DNA of 64,000 bases, taken from NCBI RefSeq assembly GCF_039862785.1, contig NZ_CP156795.1:558001-622000 (forward strand), in the 5' to 3' direction. The notes under the pieces are model-generated. The model saw only the letters and a list, made by a program, of their open reading frames with translations, did no database searches and was not told the origin of the DNA. Source of the stretch: Acinetobacter sp. ANC 7912. Lineage in GTDB: Bacteria; Pseudomonadota; Gammaproteobacteria; Pseudomonadales; Moraxellaceae. The position numbers and the translations under genes were made by a program. Shown here one piece after another: positions 36,762-45,522 of this stretch (positions are counted from its first letter, which is position 1; each line of letters begins with the position of its first letter).

Positions 36762-39060
36762 GTTTACCGCACTGTGGCTGGTGATCCTGAGTGTGATCGC
36801 GATTGCACTCGGGACGGCCTGGTTGCGTCAGGATATTCGTATCCAGACCAATATCTTTGCCTTGCTGCCAGAAGCACATCAGGATGCCGATCTGGAACGG
36901 GCGCAGCAGTATGTCAGTGAACAGCTGAATGACAAGGTCTTTGTGGTACTCGATGCTCCGGATGAGCTTAGCCTGAATCAGGCAACAGCTTTACTGCGTA
37001 AGCAAGTCGGTCAGAGCCAGCTGTTTCAGCCAGTTCAGGCACAAATCGATCAGCAAAAGTTTGCCCAAATTCTGTTCCAGCATCGAGCCGGTTTGCTTTC
37101 TGCACAGGACCGTGAGCTGCTGCAACAGCAGGACCATCAGTCATTAACAGAACAGAGTATGCTGCAACTGATGAGTCCGGGCATGCCGATCACCGCAGAG
37201 CTATTGCAGCAGGATCCACTTTTACTGTTTCCACGTTATGCCATTGGGCTGAGTGGTTTGCAGGGCAATAATGACATTCAGCTGGAGCAGGGCTTTGCCA
37301 CCATACATGATGATCAAGGCTTATCACGCCTGATCGTTCTACAGTTGAATAACAGCCCTTATAATATTGATTATCAGGAACAGACTTCTGCCTTTATTCA
37401 GCAAGCTAATGAGCAGTTAAAATCACTTAAAGTACAGCTACATTGGACTGGGACATTACTGTTTGCCCAGTTCGGAACCACTTCGGCCAAAGAAGAAATC
37501 TCCACCATTGGTGTGGGATCGACACTCGGCATTTTATTGCTGGTTTGGTTCGGCTTCCGTTCCATTCGCCCAATGCTGACCGAAATGATCGCTGTCGGAA
37601 CCGGCTGTCTGGTGGCTTTTGCTGCGACCTATGCCTTATTTGGTGAAATTCACTTGATGACATTGGTCTTTGGTGCCAGTCTGATCGGGGTCTGTGTCGA
37701 CTTTTCTTTCTATTTTATGGCGATGCAATCGCAGCATCGTCATATCGATGGATTTGAAGTCTTAAAGCCTTTATTGCCAAGCCTGTTCGTTGGTCTGATG
37801 ACGACACTCTTGGCCTATGTGGTGCTAAGTTTTACCCCATTCCCAGGCTTTAAGCAGATCGCGGTATTTTCCATGGTTGGCTTGGCTGGTGCCTGGATCA
37901 CCAGTATCTTGTTGCTGCCTCGTTTGCCAGCACTGAATGCCGAACCTGCAATTCGGACCCTGGCATTTATTGGTAAAGCCCGGAATTGGATTCAGGCTCG
38001 TAACTCACTACGTTATGGTCTGATTGCCATCATTCTAGTTGTGACTGGTAGCAGCCTGTTCTTCCTGAAAAGTAATGATGATATCCGTAACCTGCAAAGT
38101 ATGGATCGGCAGCTGAAACAGGAAGACCAGTATGTGCGCGAACGCTTTATGCAGCAGCAGGGCAGTGAATACTTTGTTGTGCGGGGGTATACCCCAGCAG
38201 AACTGGAACAGCATGAAACAGCACTTCTTGCCAAGTTAAGCAGTTTACAAGAACAAGGTAAGCTCGAAGCAGTACAGGCTTTGGGACAATGGCTAGTACC
38301 TATAGCAACCCAACAACAAAACATCAGACTATTACAGCAAATTCCCCAACAAGATTTGGTGAGCTATGCAGAAGCCATGCAACTGAATGCCCCAGATGTG
38401 CTGAGCTGGCAACAACAGTTAGCAAATCAACCTTTGATAACCGCAGCCCAATTTAAAGATCATCCATTGGCATTCTTGCAGATGAGTCCAACCGAACGTC
38501 TGGTCATGCTGCAAAACGTGAAGGATATTCAGGCACTGGAACAGCTGACTTCAGCAAATGTACAGCTACTTCGTCCAGTTAGCCAGTTATCGACCTTATT
38601 TAAACAGCATCGTGAACATGCACAGAAACTGCTGGTCATCGCTTTGATCATTTTGGCGATTGGCTTAGGCACACTGTATGGCAAAAAATCCATCCTGCCT
38701 TTGATTTTGCCCGTTAGTATGGCATTGATGACTACCTTCGCCATTCAGGCCTGGCTCGGTGTCGAGATTAACCTGTTTAGTATTATGGGCACGTTCCTGA
38801 TCATCGGGATTGGGGTGGATTACGCAATTTTTTACCGACATGGGCATGACCATCCTCAAGTCGTGGGTATGGCATTGTTCCTGTGCATGATGTCAACCTT
38901 CTTTGGTTTTGGATTATTGTCCTTTAGTCAGACTTATGCCATTCATTGCTTTGGCCTGACCGTATTATTGGGCGTTATTTTCGCATTTATTTATGCAACG
39001 TTATTTACTTCATCAGATGAAAAGCACGTTGTAATTGAGCAGTATCAGCCGAAGCGCTGA
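36736..39060 (+). CDS. MMPL/RND-family exporter
   Basis: A 774-residue protein with the RND half-repeat layout: helix near 12-32, a periplasmic domain about 35-245, five helices about 250-385, helix near 425, a second periplasmic domain about 445-630, and five helices about 635-760. Motifs such as GVCVDFSFYFMAM and GIGVDYAIFYRHG repeat between the halves as in MMPL lipid exporters. It probably moves the polyene lipid out of the inner membrane for the adjacent LolA-like carrier. Confidence 0.92.
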   Translation: MRFSSWQNKFTALWLVILSVIAIALGTAWLRQDIRIQTNIFALLPEAHQDADLERAQQYVSEQLNDKVFVVLDAPDELSLNQATALLRKQVGQSQLFQPVQAQIDQQKFAQILFQHRAGLLSAQDRELLQQQDHQSLTEQSMLQLMSPGMPITAELLQQDPLLLFPRYAIGLSGLQGNNDIQLEQGFATIHDDQGLSRLIVLQLNNSPYNIDYQEQTSAFIQQANEQLKSLKVQLHWTGTLLFAQFGTTSAKEEISTIGVGSTLGILLLVWFGFRSIRPMLTEMIAVGTGCLVAFAATYALFGEIHLMTLVFGASLIGVCVDFSFYFMAMQSQHRHIDGFEVLKPLLPSLFVGLMTTLLAYVVLSFTPFPGFKQIAVFSMVGLAGAWITSILLLPRLPALNAEPAIRTLAFIGKARNWIQARNSLRYGLIAIILVVTGSSLFFLKSNDDIRNLQSMDRQLKQEDQYVRERFMQQQGSEYFVVRGYTPAELEQHETALLAKLSSLQEQGKLEAVQALGQWLVPIATQQQNIRLLQQIPQQDLVSYAEAMQLNAPDVLSWQQQLANQPLITAAQFKDHPLAFLQMSPTERLVMLQNVKDIQALEQLTSANVQLLRPVSQLSTLFKQHREHAQKLLVIALIILAIGLGTLYGKKSILPLILPVSMALMTTFAIQAWLGVEINLFSIMGTFLIIGIGVDYAIFYRHGHDHPQVVGMALFLCMMSTFFGFGLLSFSQTYAIHCFGLTVLLGVIFAFIYATLFTSSDEKHVVIEQYQPKR

Positions 39061-39080
39061 AAAATAAAGGTAAAAGTGCA

Positions 39081-40364
39081 ATGAGCACCATGCAGCAGAC
39101 AGATGTATTGATTATTGGGGCAGGTCCTTCAGGCAGTTCGGCAGCAGCCTTACTGCGACAGAAAGGTTATCAAGTGACGGTGATTGAAAGGCAGTATTTT
39201 CCGCGCTTTTCTATTGGTGAGTCACTGTTGCCTCAGTCGATGGTCTTTCTGGAAGAAGCGGGTCTGCTGGATACGGTTCGTGCACATGTCGATGAATATG
39301 CGTTCCAGTTTAAAAATGGTGCGGCATTCCTGCGTGGACCACAGCGCAGTTTCTATGATTTTACCGAAAAATTTAGTGAAGGCCCGGGAACAACCTGGCA
39401 GGTCCGTCGTGCTCAGTTTGACCATTTATTAGCTTTGGAAGCTGAAAAGAAAGGAGCTGAGATCCGTTTTGGTCATGAAGTGACAGCAGTTGATGTAGAA
39501 CCTGAACATCCAGTCCTGACTGTAAAATATGAGCAGGGTGAAAGCTATCAAATTCAGGGAAAATTCCTGCTGGATGCCAGTGGTTTTGGCCGAATCTTGC
39601 CAAAATTTTTAGATCTGGAAAGTCCGTCAGATTTCCCGGTCCGTCGTGCCGTATTTACTCATATTGAAGATGGCATCCTGGATGATCCAGACTTTGACCG
39701 TCAGAAAATCCTGATCACGGTACATGATATGGATCATCGTGCCTGGTACTGGTTGATTCCCTTTGCCGATGGCCGTTCATCTTTTGGTATTGTGGCTGAA
39801 CAGGATTTCTTTGAAAAATACGGTTTTGAAGATTCTACTGACCAAGACCTGGAAAGCCTGTTTAAACGAATTCTGGCCGATGATCCAAGTCTGTCGCATG
39901 TACTACGTAATGCCAAGTTTGATACACCAGTACGCACTCTCGTAGGTTACTCTGCGAATGTTAAACATCTGGCTGAACGTAACTATGCTTTATTGGGTAA
40001 TGCCGGTGAGTTCCTGGATCCAGTGTTCTCTTCGGGTGTCACGATTGCCCTGAAGTCTTCCAGCTTGGCAATTCCATTGGTCAATAAAGTGTTGCAAGGC
40101 CAAAGCGTTGACTGGATGGAAGAATATGAGAAACCATTACGCCAGGGCATTCAGGTGTTCCGGGCTTATGTAGAATCCTGGTATTCCGGTGAATTCCAGG
40201 ACGTTGTATTCTCAACCCGTCAGGAAGACCGGATTCGCCGTATGATTTCATCCTTATTGGCAGGATATGCCTGGGATACGACTAACCCGATTCATAAGAA
40301 TGCAAAACAGCGTTTAAACACTTTGGCAGAATATTGCCGTGAAGCACTACCACAGGAAAGTTGA
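39081..40364 (+). CDS. Flavin-dependent halogenase-like oxidoreductase
   Basis: A 427-residue FAD enzyme. FAD motif IIGAGPSGSSAAALL at residues 11-25. Three features are those of flavin-dependent halogenases: a Lys78 in FQFKNGAAF at the place of PrnA Lys79, W222-Y-W224-L-I-P227 (the WxWxIP motif), and F311-LDPVFSS-G319 (FxxPxxSxG). The Glu next to that Ser in tryptophan halogenases is Phe here, as in enzymes acting on phenols or carrier-bound substrates. It could halogenate the aryl ring; a plain hydroxylase or reductase is the alternative. Confidence 0.82.
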   Translation: MSTMQQTDVLIIGAGPSGSSAAALLRQKGYQVTVIERQYFPRFSIGESLLPQSMVFLEEAGLLDTVRAHVDEYAFQFKNGAAFLRGPQRSFYDFTEKFSEGPGTTWQVRRAQFDHLLALEAEKKGAEIRFGHEVTAVDVEPEHPVLTVKYEQGESYQIQGKFLLDASGFGRILPKFLDLESPSDFPVRRAVFTHIEDGILDDPDFDRQKILITVHDMDHRAWYWLIPFADGRSSFGIVAEQDFFEKYGFEDSTDQDLESLFKRILADDPSLSHVLRNAKFDTPVRTLVGYSANVKHLAERNYALLGNAGEFLDPVFSSGVTIALKSSSLAIPLVNKVLQGQSVDWMEEYEKPLRQGIQVFRAYVESWYSGEFQDVVFSTRQEDRIRRMISSLLAGYAWDTTNPIHKNAKQRLNTLAEYCREALPQES

Positions 40365-40368
40365 TTTG

Positions 40369-40932
40369 ATGACAGCAAGAATGCCTTTAAAGCTAATCTC
40401 CCTTGCATTGGCCAGCCTATTGCTCAGTAGCGGCTGTCAAAGCCTGATTCCGCAAGCTCAAGGCTTGGTGACTTTGACCTGGCCTGCGCAAAGCTATCAG
40501 CGTCAGGACCAGATTGAAGTTCAATGGAAGGAACATAGCTTTAGTTTCTTGCTGTATCAGGAACAACAGGGCAGTAACCTAGACATGGTGGCGCTGAGCC
40601 TGACTGGACAACAGCTATTTAAGCTTAGCTTTAATGGTCATAAACTTCAGGTGGAGCAGCGTATTGATGCCATGAAGCTGCTGCCTTTTGATTATGTGGT
40701 GCGTGACATCCTGTATGCGACCTATCCGGATTTTGCCAAAATGCAGTCTGCACAGGTCAGCCTACAGCAACAAAATGATATGCAGGTGGTGCTGATTCAG
40801 AACCAGCCTGTGCTAAAAATTAAAACTTTAGATGACAGTATTGAACTGAACAATGTTCAGGTGCCATACCAGATGGTGATCAGTCCTGTCAGCAATACAC
40901 TAGAAAATGATGAGGGAATGCATGGATCATAA
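40369..40932 (+). CDS. DUF3261-type lipoprotein of the aryl polyene cluster
   Basis: A 187-residue protein with a lipobox (LLSSGC) after a hydrophobic signal; lipidation at about Cys23. The mature part has alternating beta-strand character ending SVSNTL-like. This family of outer-membrane lipoproteins recurs in aryl polyene clusters. It is a candidate acceptor or docking partner for the LolA-like carrier. ATG 40369 has AGGAAAG upstream; the earlier in-frame Met at 40339 lies inside the flavoenzyme gene. Confidence 0.85.
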   Translation: MTARMPLKLISLALASLLLSSGCQSLIPQAQGLVTLTWPAQSYQRQDQIEVQWKEHSFSFLLYQEQQGSNLDMVALSLTGQQLFKLSFNGHKLQVEQRIDAMKLLPFDYVVRDILYATYPDFAKMQSAQVSLQQQNDMQVVLIQNQPVLKIKTLDDSIELNNVQVPYQMVISPVSNTLENDEGMHGS

Positions 40933-42121
40933 TCCCAACACCGTTCATCCTGCAGTCGGGATTCAGTTAAGTGTCGGGCTGTCGGCATTGAGGGCAACTG
41001 CTGACCAGCTTAAATATAACCTCACTCATTCTGTAAATACTTTGACAGAAAGCGCTGATTTCTTGCCGGAACAGAAAGTCTGGGTCGGTGCTTATCATGG
41101 TGAACTGATCAGTGAAGTGCCAGATGCACTGAAACCGTTGGATTCACGTAACCTGCGTTTTGCCCTGACTGCGCTCAAAGAAATAGAAGCCGATGTGCAG
41201 GCTTATGTGGCTCAGTTTCCAAAGCATCGTCTAGCTGTTATTCTGGGGACTTCGACTTCTGGGGTGGGTGACAATGAAGCTGTAATGAAAGCTTATTTCA
41301 CGCATCAATCTGAAGACTTGGTTGATCACCGTAAACAGGAAATGGGCTGTCTAGCTAAAGCCATCCAGCAGTATTTAGGTTGGCAAGGTGCAGCCTATAC
41401 CATTTCTACCGCCTGTTCTTCAGCCGCTAAAGCCATGGCCGCAGGCCAGCGCTTGTTAAATGCTGATCTTGCTGATGCAGTTTTGGTCGGTGGTGTAGAT
41501 ACCTTGTGCCGACTGACTTTAAATGGTTTTAATAGCCTGGAAAGTCTCTCTGCGGGAATCTGCCAACCATGTGGTGCACAGCGCGATGGCATCAATATTG
41601 GAGAGGCAGCAGGTTTATTCTTACTTTCCAAAGAAACTGCACCAGTGATGTTGCTCGGCAGTGGTGAATCCATGGATGCCTGGCATATTTCTGCCCCGCA
41701 TCCTGAAGGACAGGGTGCAGCTCAAGCTATGCGGAAAGCCCTTGATATGGCAGGGATTCAAGCCAATGAAATTGGTTACCTGAATATGCATGGCACCTCA
41801 ACACCGCAAAATGATGCGATGGAGATTAAGGCGGTGCGCACGGTATTTCAGGAACATGACGTACCGTTGAGCAGTACCAAACATAAAACCGGACATTGTC
41901 TTGGCGCTGCCGGAGCGATTGAAGCTTATATCTGCCAGCAGGTGTTACTCGACCAAAGCTGGTTGCCGCTGCATCAGGATGGTGTGCTTGATCCAGAACT
42001 GGATGATCAGAACTACGTACTGAATCCAGAACTGAATCAGCCGATCCGTTATGTGATGAGCAACTCCTTTGCCTTTGGCGGCAGCAATATCAGTCTTATT
42101 TTAGGAACTACATGTCCATGA
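40922..42121 (+). CDS. Beta-ketoacyl-ACP synthase (first of two)
   Basis: A 399-residue ketosynthase with an intact triad: Cys165 in ISTACSSAAKAMAAG, His in NMHGTSTPQNDA and His in KTGHCLGAAGAIE, plus SFAFGGSN at the C-terminus. It is distinct from the KS at 43277 and likely ApeR-like, with an initiating or specialised condensation role. The ATG at 40922 has a GAGGGA site inside the end of the lipoprotein gene (11-bp overlap). Confidence 0.92.
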   Translation: MDHNPNTVHPAVGIQLSVGLSALRATADQLKYNLTHSVNTLTESADFLPEQKVWVGAYHGELISEVPDALKPLDSRNLRFALTALKEIEADVQAYVAQFPKHRLAVILGTSTSGVGDNEAVMKAYFTHQSEDLVDHRKQEMGCLAKAIQQYLGWQGAAYTISTACSSAAKAMAAGQRLLNADLADAVLVGGVDTLCRLTLNGFNSLESLSAGICQPCGAQRDGINIGEAAGLFLLSKETAPVMLLGSGESMDAWHISAPHPEGQGAAQAMRKALDMAGIQANEIGYLNMHGTSTPQNDAMEIKAVRTVFQEHDVPLSSTKHKTGHCLGAAGAIEAYICQQVLLDQSWLPLHQDGVLDPELDDQNYVLNPELNQPIRYVMSNSFAFGGSNISLILGTTCP

Positions 42122-42555
42122 TGGATGCCGTACAGTTTATTCCACATGAAAAGCCGATGGTCTTTGTAGATCATTTGATTGAAACCAATGACGAGTTTGC
42201 GATTGCTGAGCTGACTATTCGCCCTGAACTGATGTTTTGTGAAACTGAAGGTTTACCGACCTGGACCAGTATTGAGTTGATGGCACAGACAGTGAGTGCC
42301 TATGCAGGGCATAAAGGGCATTCCAAAGGTCAGCAACCGCGTATCGGTTTTTTGCTTGGAACACGCAAAATGCAATTGCCGGTGCCTTATTTTGAATTAG
42401 GCAGCGTGGTCCGTATTCGGGTAGAGCAGAGTTATCTACACGAAGGTCTAGGCCAATTTAATTGCGAAATACAGTATAAAGAACATAATTTTACTGCAAT
42501 GCTGAGTGTTTATGAGCCTGCAGACAATGATGACATGATTGGGAAGTTAAAGTGA
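42112..42555 (+). CDS. Hotdog-fold 3-hydroxyacyl-ACP dehydratase
   Basis: A 147-residue hotdog protein of the ApeP/FabZ-like type: PHEKPMVFVDHLIE near residue 10, TWTSIELMAQTVSAYAGHKG near 50, and GFLLGTRKMQLPVP near 78. With the dehydratase fused to the ligase it gives the cluster two dehydratases, as in other aryl polyene systems. The ATG at 42112 is favoured by AGGA spacing; ATG 42118 shares ATGA with the previous stop and is possible. Confidence 0.88.
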   Translation: MSMMDAVQFIPHEKPMVFVDHLIETNDEFAIAELTIRPELMFCETEGLPTWTSIELMAQTVSAYAGHKGHSKGQQPRIGFLLGTRKMQLPVPYFELGSVVRIRVEQSYLHEGLGQFNCEIQYKEHNFTAMLSVYEPADNDDMIGKLK

Positions 42556-43277
42556 GAAGAAGAATTTTAGTCACAGGTTCAAGCCGGGGAATTGGTAAGG
42601 CGATCGCACTGGAACTGGCCAAGGCGGGTTTTGATGTCACTGTACATGCACGCTCAAGACAGCAGGAAGCAGAACAGGTCGCACAGGAAATTCAGGCGTT
42701 GGGTCAGGTCAGTCATGTACTGATGTTTGATGTGAATGATCGTGCGCAGATCGCAGCAATCTTGGAGCAAGATGTGGCAGAGCATGGCGCTTTCTATGGT
42801 GTGGTGCTGAATGCCGGTTTAACTCGTGATGGCGCTTTCCCGGCATTAACTGATGATGACTGGGATGATGTAGTCTCAACTTCTCTGAATGGTTTCTACA
42901 ATGTATTAAAACCTTTGATGATGCCGATGATTCGCCTGAAACAGGGTGGCCGTATCGTGACTTTGTCTTCAGTATCTGGGGTAATGGGCAACCGAGGTCA
43001 GGTGAACTATAGTGCAGCCAAAGCTGGCTTGATTGGGGCGACTAAAGCTCTAGCTCTAGAGTTGGCGAAACGTAAAATCACCGTTAACTGTGTTGCACCT
43101 GGTCTGATTGAAACGGAAATGGTCACGGAAGAAGTGAAGGAACATGCCCTGAAAATGATCCCGATGCAGCGCATGGGACAGGTTGAGGAAGTGGCTAAAG
43201 TGGTGAAATTCCTGTGTAGTGATGACGCGAGTTACATCACCCGTCAGGTCATCTCGGTGAATGGAGGATTGATCTGA
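42552..43277 (+). CDS. 3-ketoacyl-ACP reductase (FabG-like)
   Basis: A 241-residue short-chain dehydrogenase: NADPH motif TGSSRGIGKAIAL at residues 7-19, LNAGLTRDGAF, the active-site Ser in TLSSVSGVMGNRGQ and YSAAKAG, then VAPGLIETEM. Reduces the 3-keto intermediate after each condensation (ApeQ-like). It starts with GTG overlapping the dehydratase stop (GTGA) and ends in TGATG shared with the next gene. Confidence 0.94.
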   Translation: MRRRILVTGSSRGIGKAIALELAKAGFDVTVHARSRQQEAEQVAQEIQALGQVSHVLMFDVNDRAQIAAILEQDVAEHGAFYGVVLNAGLTRDGAFPALTDDDWDDVVSTSLNGFYNVLKPLMMPMIRLKQGGRIVTLSSVSGVMGNRGQVNYSAAKAGLIGATKALALELAKRKITVNCVAPGLIETEMVTEEVKEHALKMIPMQRMGQVEEVAKVVKFLCSDDASYITRQVISVNGGLI

Positions 43278-44506
43278 TGAAACGTGTGGTTGTTACAGGA
43301 ATGTCAGGGATCACCTCGCTAGGTGAAACTGCGGATCAGATTTTTGCACAATTTGCTGAGGGGAAGAGCGGTATCCGCTATATGCCGGAATGGGAAGTCT
43401 ATACGGATCTGCGTAGTAAGCTTGGCGGTCCGGTTGAGTCTTTTACCGTACCAAAGCATTTTAACCGTAAGGTCACTCGCGGCATGGGCCGTGTTGCCCT
43501 GATGTCGGTGGTTTGTGCGGAAAAAGCGCTGGAAGATGCAGGTTTATTAGGTAATGAAATCCTGACGAGTGGCGACGCTGGTGTGGCTTTTGGTTCCTCA
43601 GCAGGAAGCGTAGATGCCATCCGTGAGTTTGGGGCCATGCTGCTTGAAAATAATATGAATCAGCTGAATGCAACGACCTATATTCGCATGATGTCGCATA
43701 CCAGTGCGGTGAATATGACGGTATATTTTGGACTGAAAGGTTTGACCTTACCGACTTCAAGTGCTTGTACTTCTGGCTCAATGGCGATTGGTCAGGCTTA
43801 TGAAGCAGTTAAATACGGTAAGCAAACCGTGATGCTGGCAGGTGGAGCTGAAGAGCTCAGCGCAGCAGGCTGTGCAGTGTTCGATGTGCTGCTAGCAACC
43901 AGTAGCAAGAATGATCATCCTGAACAGACGCCTCGTCCTTTTGATCAGAATCGCGATGGCCTAGTGGTGGGGGAAGGTGCCGGCTGTCTGATTCTGGAAG
44001 AATATGAACATGCCAAAGCCCGTGGTGCCAAAATTTATGCTGAAATTATTGGCTATGGCAGTAATACTGATGGCCAGCATGTCACTCGTCCAGATTCCGA
44101 AATGATGGGACGCTGTATGCAGCTGGCACTTAAAGATGCTCAGGTGAATGCAACAGAGATTGATTATGTGAATGCACATGGTACCTCTACCGATCAGGGG
44201 GATGTAGCAGAAACTCAGGCAACTTTACGTATTTTAGGGAAAAAGCCAATCAGCTCATTAAAAAGTTATTTTGGTCACACCTTGGGGGCTTGTGGTGCTA
44301 TTGAAGCTTGGCTGAGCATTGAGATGATGCAGCGCCAGCAATTTGTACCTACCTTAAATCTGGATCATATTGACCCGTCGTGTGCAGAATTGGATTATAT
44401 CCGGGGTGAGATGCGTCACATGTCCGCCGATCTGATCATGAGCAATAACTTTGCCTTTGGCGGTATTAATACATCACTGATCTTTAAAAAATCTAATTAC
44501 AAATAA
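43277..44506 (+). CDS. Beta-ketoacyl-ACP synthase II-like elongating ketosynthase
   Basis: A 409-residue FabF-like enzyme: Cys164 in SSACTSGSMAIGQA, His in NAHGTSTDQGD, His in KSYFGHTLGACGAIE and NNFAFGGINTSL. Most like the elongating ApeO, expected to pair with the short chain-length factor encoded at 28285. The start overlaps the ketoreductase stop by one base. Confidence 0.94.
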   Translation: MKRVVVTGMSGITSLGETADQIFAQFAEGKSGIRYMPEWEVYTDLRSKLGGPVESFTVPKHFNRKVTRGMGRVALMSVVCAEKALEDAGLLGNEILTSGDAGVAFGSSAGSVDAIREFGAMLLENNMNQLNATTYIRMMSHTSAVNMTVYFGLKGLTLPTSSACTSGSMAIGQAYEAVKYGKQTVMLAGGAEELSAAGCAVFDVLLATSSKNDHPEQTPRPFDQNRDGLVVGEGAGCLILEEYEHAKARGAKIYAEIIGYGSNTDGQHVTRPDSEMMGRCMQLALKDAQVNATEIDYVNAHGTSTDQGDVAETQATLRILGKKPISSLKSYFGHTLGACGAIEAWLSIEMMQRQQFVPTLNLDHIDPSCAELDYIRGEMRHMSADLIMSNNFAFGGINTSLIFKKSNYK

Positions 44507-44526
44507 CCATAATTTCAGAGGGTAAT

Positions 44527-44931
44527 ATGAAACTGAAAAAATGGCTGCTGGTTCTTTCAGCAGCAGGGGTAATGAGTCTTACTGCTTGTAGTACAGTTAA
44601 AATTTCTGACTATCCCCAGCGTCAGTTTAGTGTACCTGCTCAGATTTCTGCAGCAGAGGTACAAAAACAGATTAGACAAGCAATTGCACAGCAGGCACGT
44701 GCCGGTTGGGCAGTTGAACAAGCTGATAACAGTCGTGTAGTTGCGGGTATAACCCGTCGTAGCCACTATTTGCAGGTCACTTATCAGATGAATGGTCAGC
44801 AGGTATCTTCACAGATTACTGGTAGTCGTAATCTTGAGCATAAGGGCAACAAAATCCATAAAAATGCGATGGCTTGGAAAATGCGTTTAGACAATGCTGT
44901 ATTTTCACAGCTGAGTTCATCATTAAATTAA
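44527..44931 (+). CDS. Small lipoprotein at the end of the aryl polyene cluster
   Basis: A 134-residue protein with lipobox LTAC (Cys21) and a mature domain with RQAIAQQARAGWAVEQAD followed by beta-strand-rich segments. The family is not recognised beyond being a small outer-membrane-type lipoprotein. Ribosome site AGAGGGTAAT. It lies 20 bp after the ketosynthase, with the same leader style as the next gene. Confidence 0.82.
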   Translation: MKLKKWLLVLSAAGVMSLTACSTVKISDYPQRQFSVPAQISAAEVQKQIRQAIAQQARAGWAVEQADNSRVVAGITRRSHYLQVTYQMNGQQVSSQITGSRNLEHKGNKIHKNAMAWKMRLDNAVFSQLSSSLN

Positions 44932-44950
44932 TTTTTTAGAGGGTAACATA

Positions 44951-45385
44951 ATGAAGATTAAACAATTTGTTTTAGCCGCTGTGCTTGGCTTTGGGGGCAT
45001 GACGACTGTTCAGTCAGCAGACCAGATGCATGACTTTGACTTTCAGGATGCGGTAAACCGTGCTGTAGCAGAAGGTGTGTTAGATGGTTCTGTAAAATTT
45101 TATCTGGCTGGTACTAAGTCAGGTGGGAAAGTGATCGAGCGCGGTCTGGTAACTAATAAAAAAACCAATGGTTTTGCCAAGTCAGCAGAGTCGTCTTGTG
45201 ACCATGTACTACGTTCTGCACTGATCCAGTTTGAACGTACTGCAAAAGCGCGTGGTGCCAATGCTGTAACTAATATCGTGAGTTATTACAAAGCCAATGA
45301 AACCAAGAGCACCAAGACTTATCAATGTGCTAAAGGTACCGCAGTGGCTGGTGTAGCGCTAAAAGGTGACCTAGTAAAACTTTAA
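44951..45385 (+). CDS. Small secreted protein closing the aryl polyene cluster
   Basis: A 144-residue protein with signal peptide (cleavage near VQSAD) and a mature domain with two cysteines, one in SSCDHVLRSALIQFERTAKA and one in TYQCAKGTAVAGVAL. The GANAVTN segment resembles small periplasmic proteins sometimes labelled excinuclease-like in databases; nothing in it suggests a nuclease. AGAGGGTAAC ribosome site; a terminator follows at once. Confidence 0.8.
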   Translation: MKIKQFVLAAVLGFGGMTTVQSADQMHDFDFQDAVNRAVAEGVLDGSVKFYLAGTKSGGKVIERGLVTNKKTNGFAKSAESSCDHVLRSALIQFERTAKARGANAVTNIVSYYKANETKSTKTYQCAKGTAVAGVALKGDLVKL

Positions 45386-45401
45386 TCTGAATATTTTCAG
45401 G

Positions 45402-45436
45402 AAAAAGCCCCGCCATTTATTGGTGGGCTTTTTTAT
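45402..45436 (+). terminator. Terminator of the aryl polyene cluster
   Basis: AAAAAGCCCcGCC, a short loop and GGtGGGCTTTTTT, 17 bp after the last cluster gene. It marks the end of the 17-kb plus-strand run. Confidence 0.87.
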
Positions 45437-45502
45437 TATATTGTTCATTATTAATCTGAATAAAAATGCATCTAAACGATCATATGAGTGCTTTGACATC
45501 CT

Positions 45503-45522
45503 CTCCGACCTAAAGGACGGAG
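45503..45522 (-). ncRNA. Right-end hairpin of the IS200/IS605 element, probable 3' part of the TnpB omega RNA
   Basis: CTCCGaCC-TAAA-GGaCGGAG, an 8-bp stem with one mismatch. It overlaps the last codons and TAG stop of tnpB. In TnpB systems the RNA scaffold covers this end and the guide is read from flanking DNA, here leftward from about 45493 on the minus strand. Confidence 0.55.

Noticed and set aside
39081..40364. Flavoenzyme as a geranylgeranyl reductase-type protein
   Set aside because: Possible by overall fold, but WxWxIP, the Lys and FxxPxxSxG fit halogenase-like enzymes better.
44951..45385. Small secreted protein as an excinuclease subunit
   Set aside because: It has a signal peptide and only 144 residues, with no ATPase motif.
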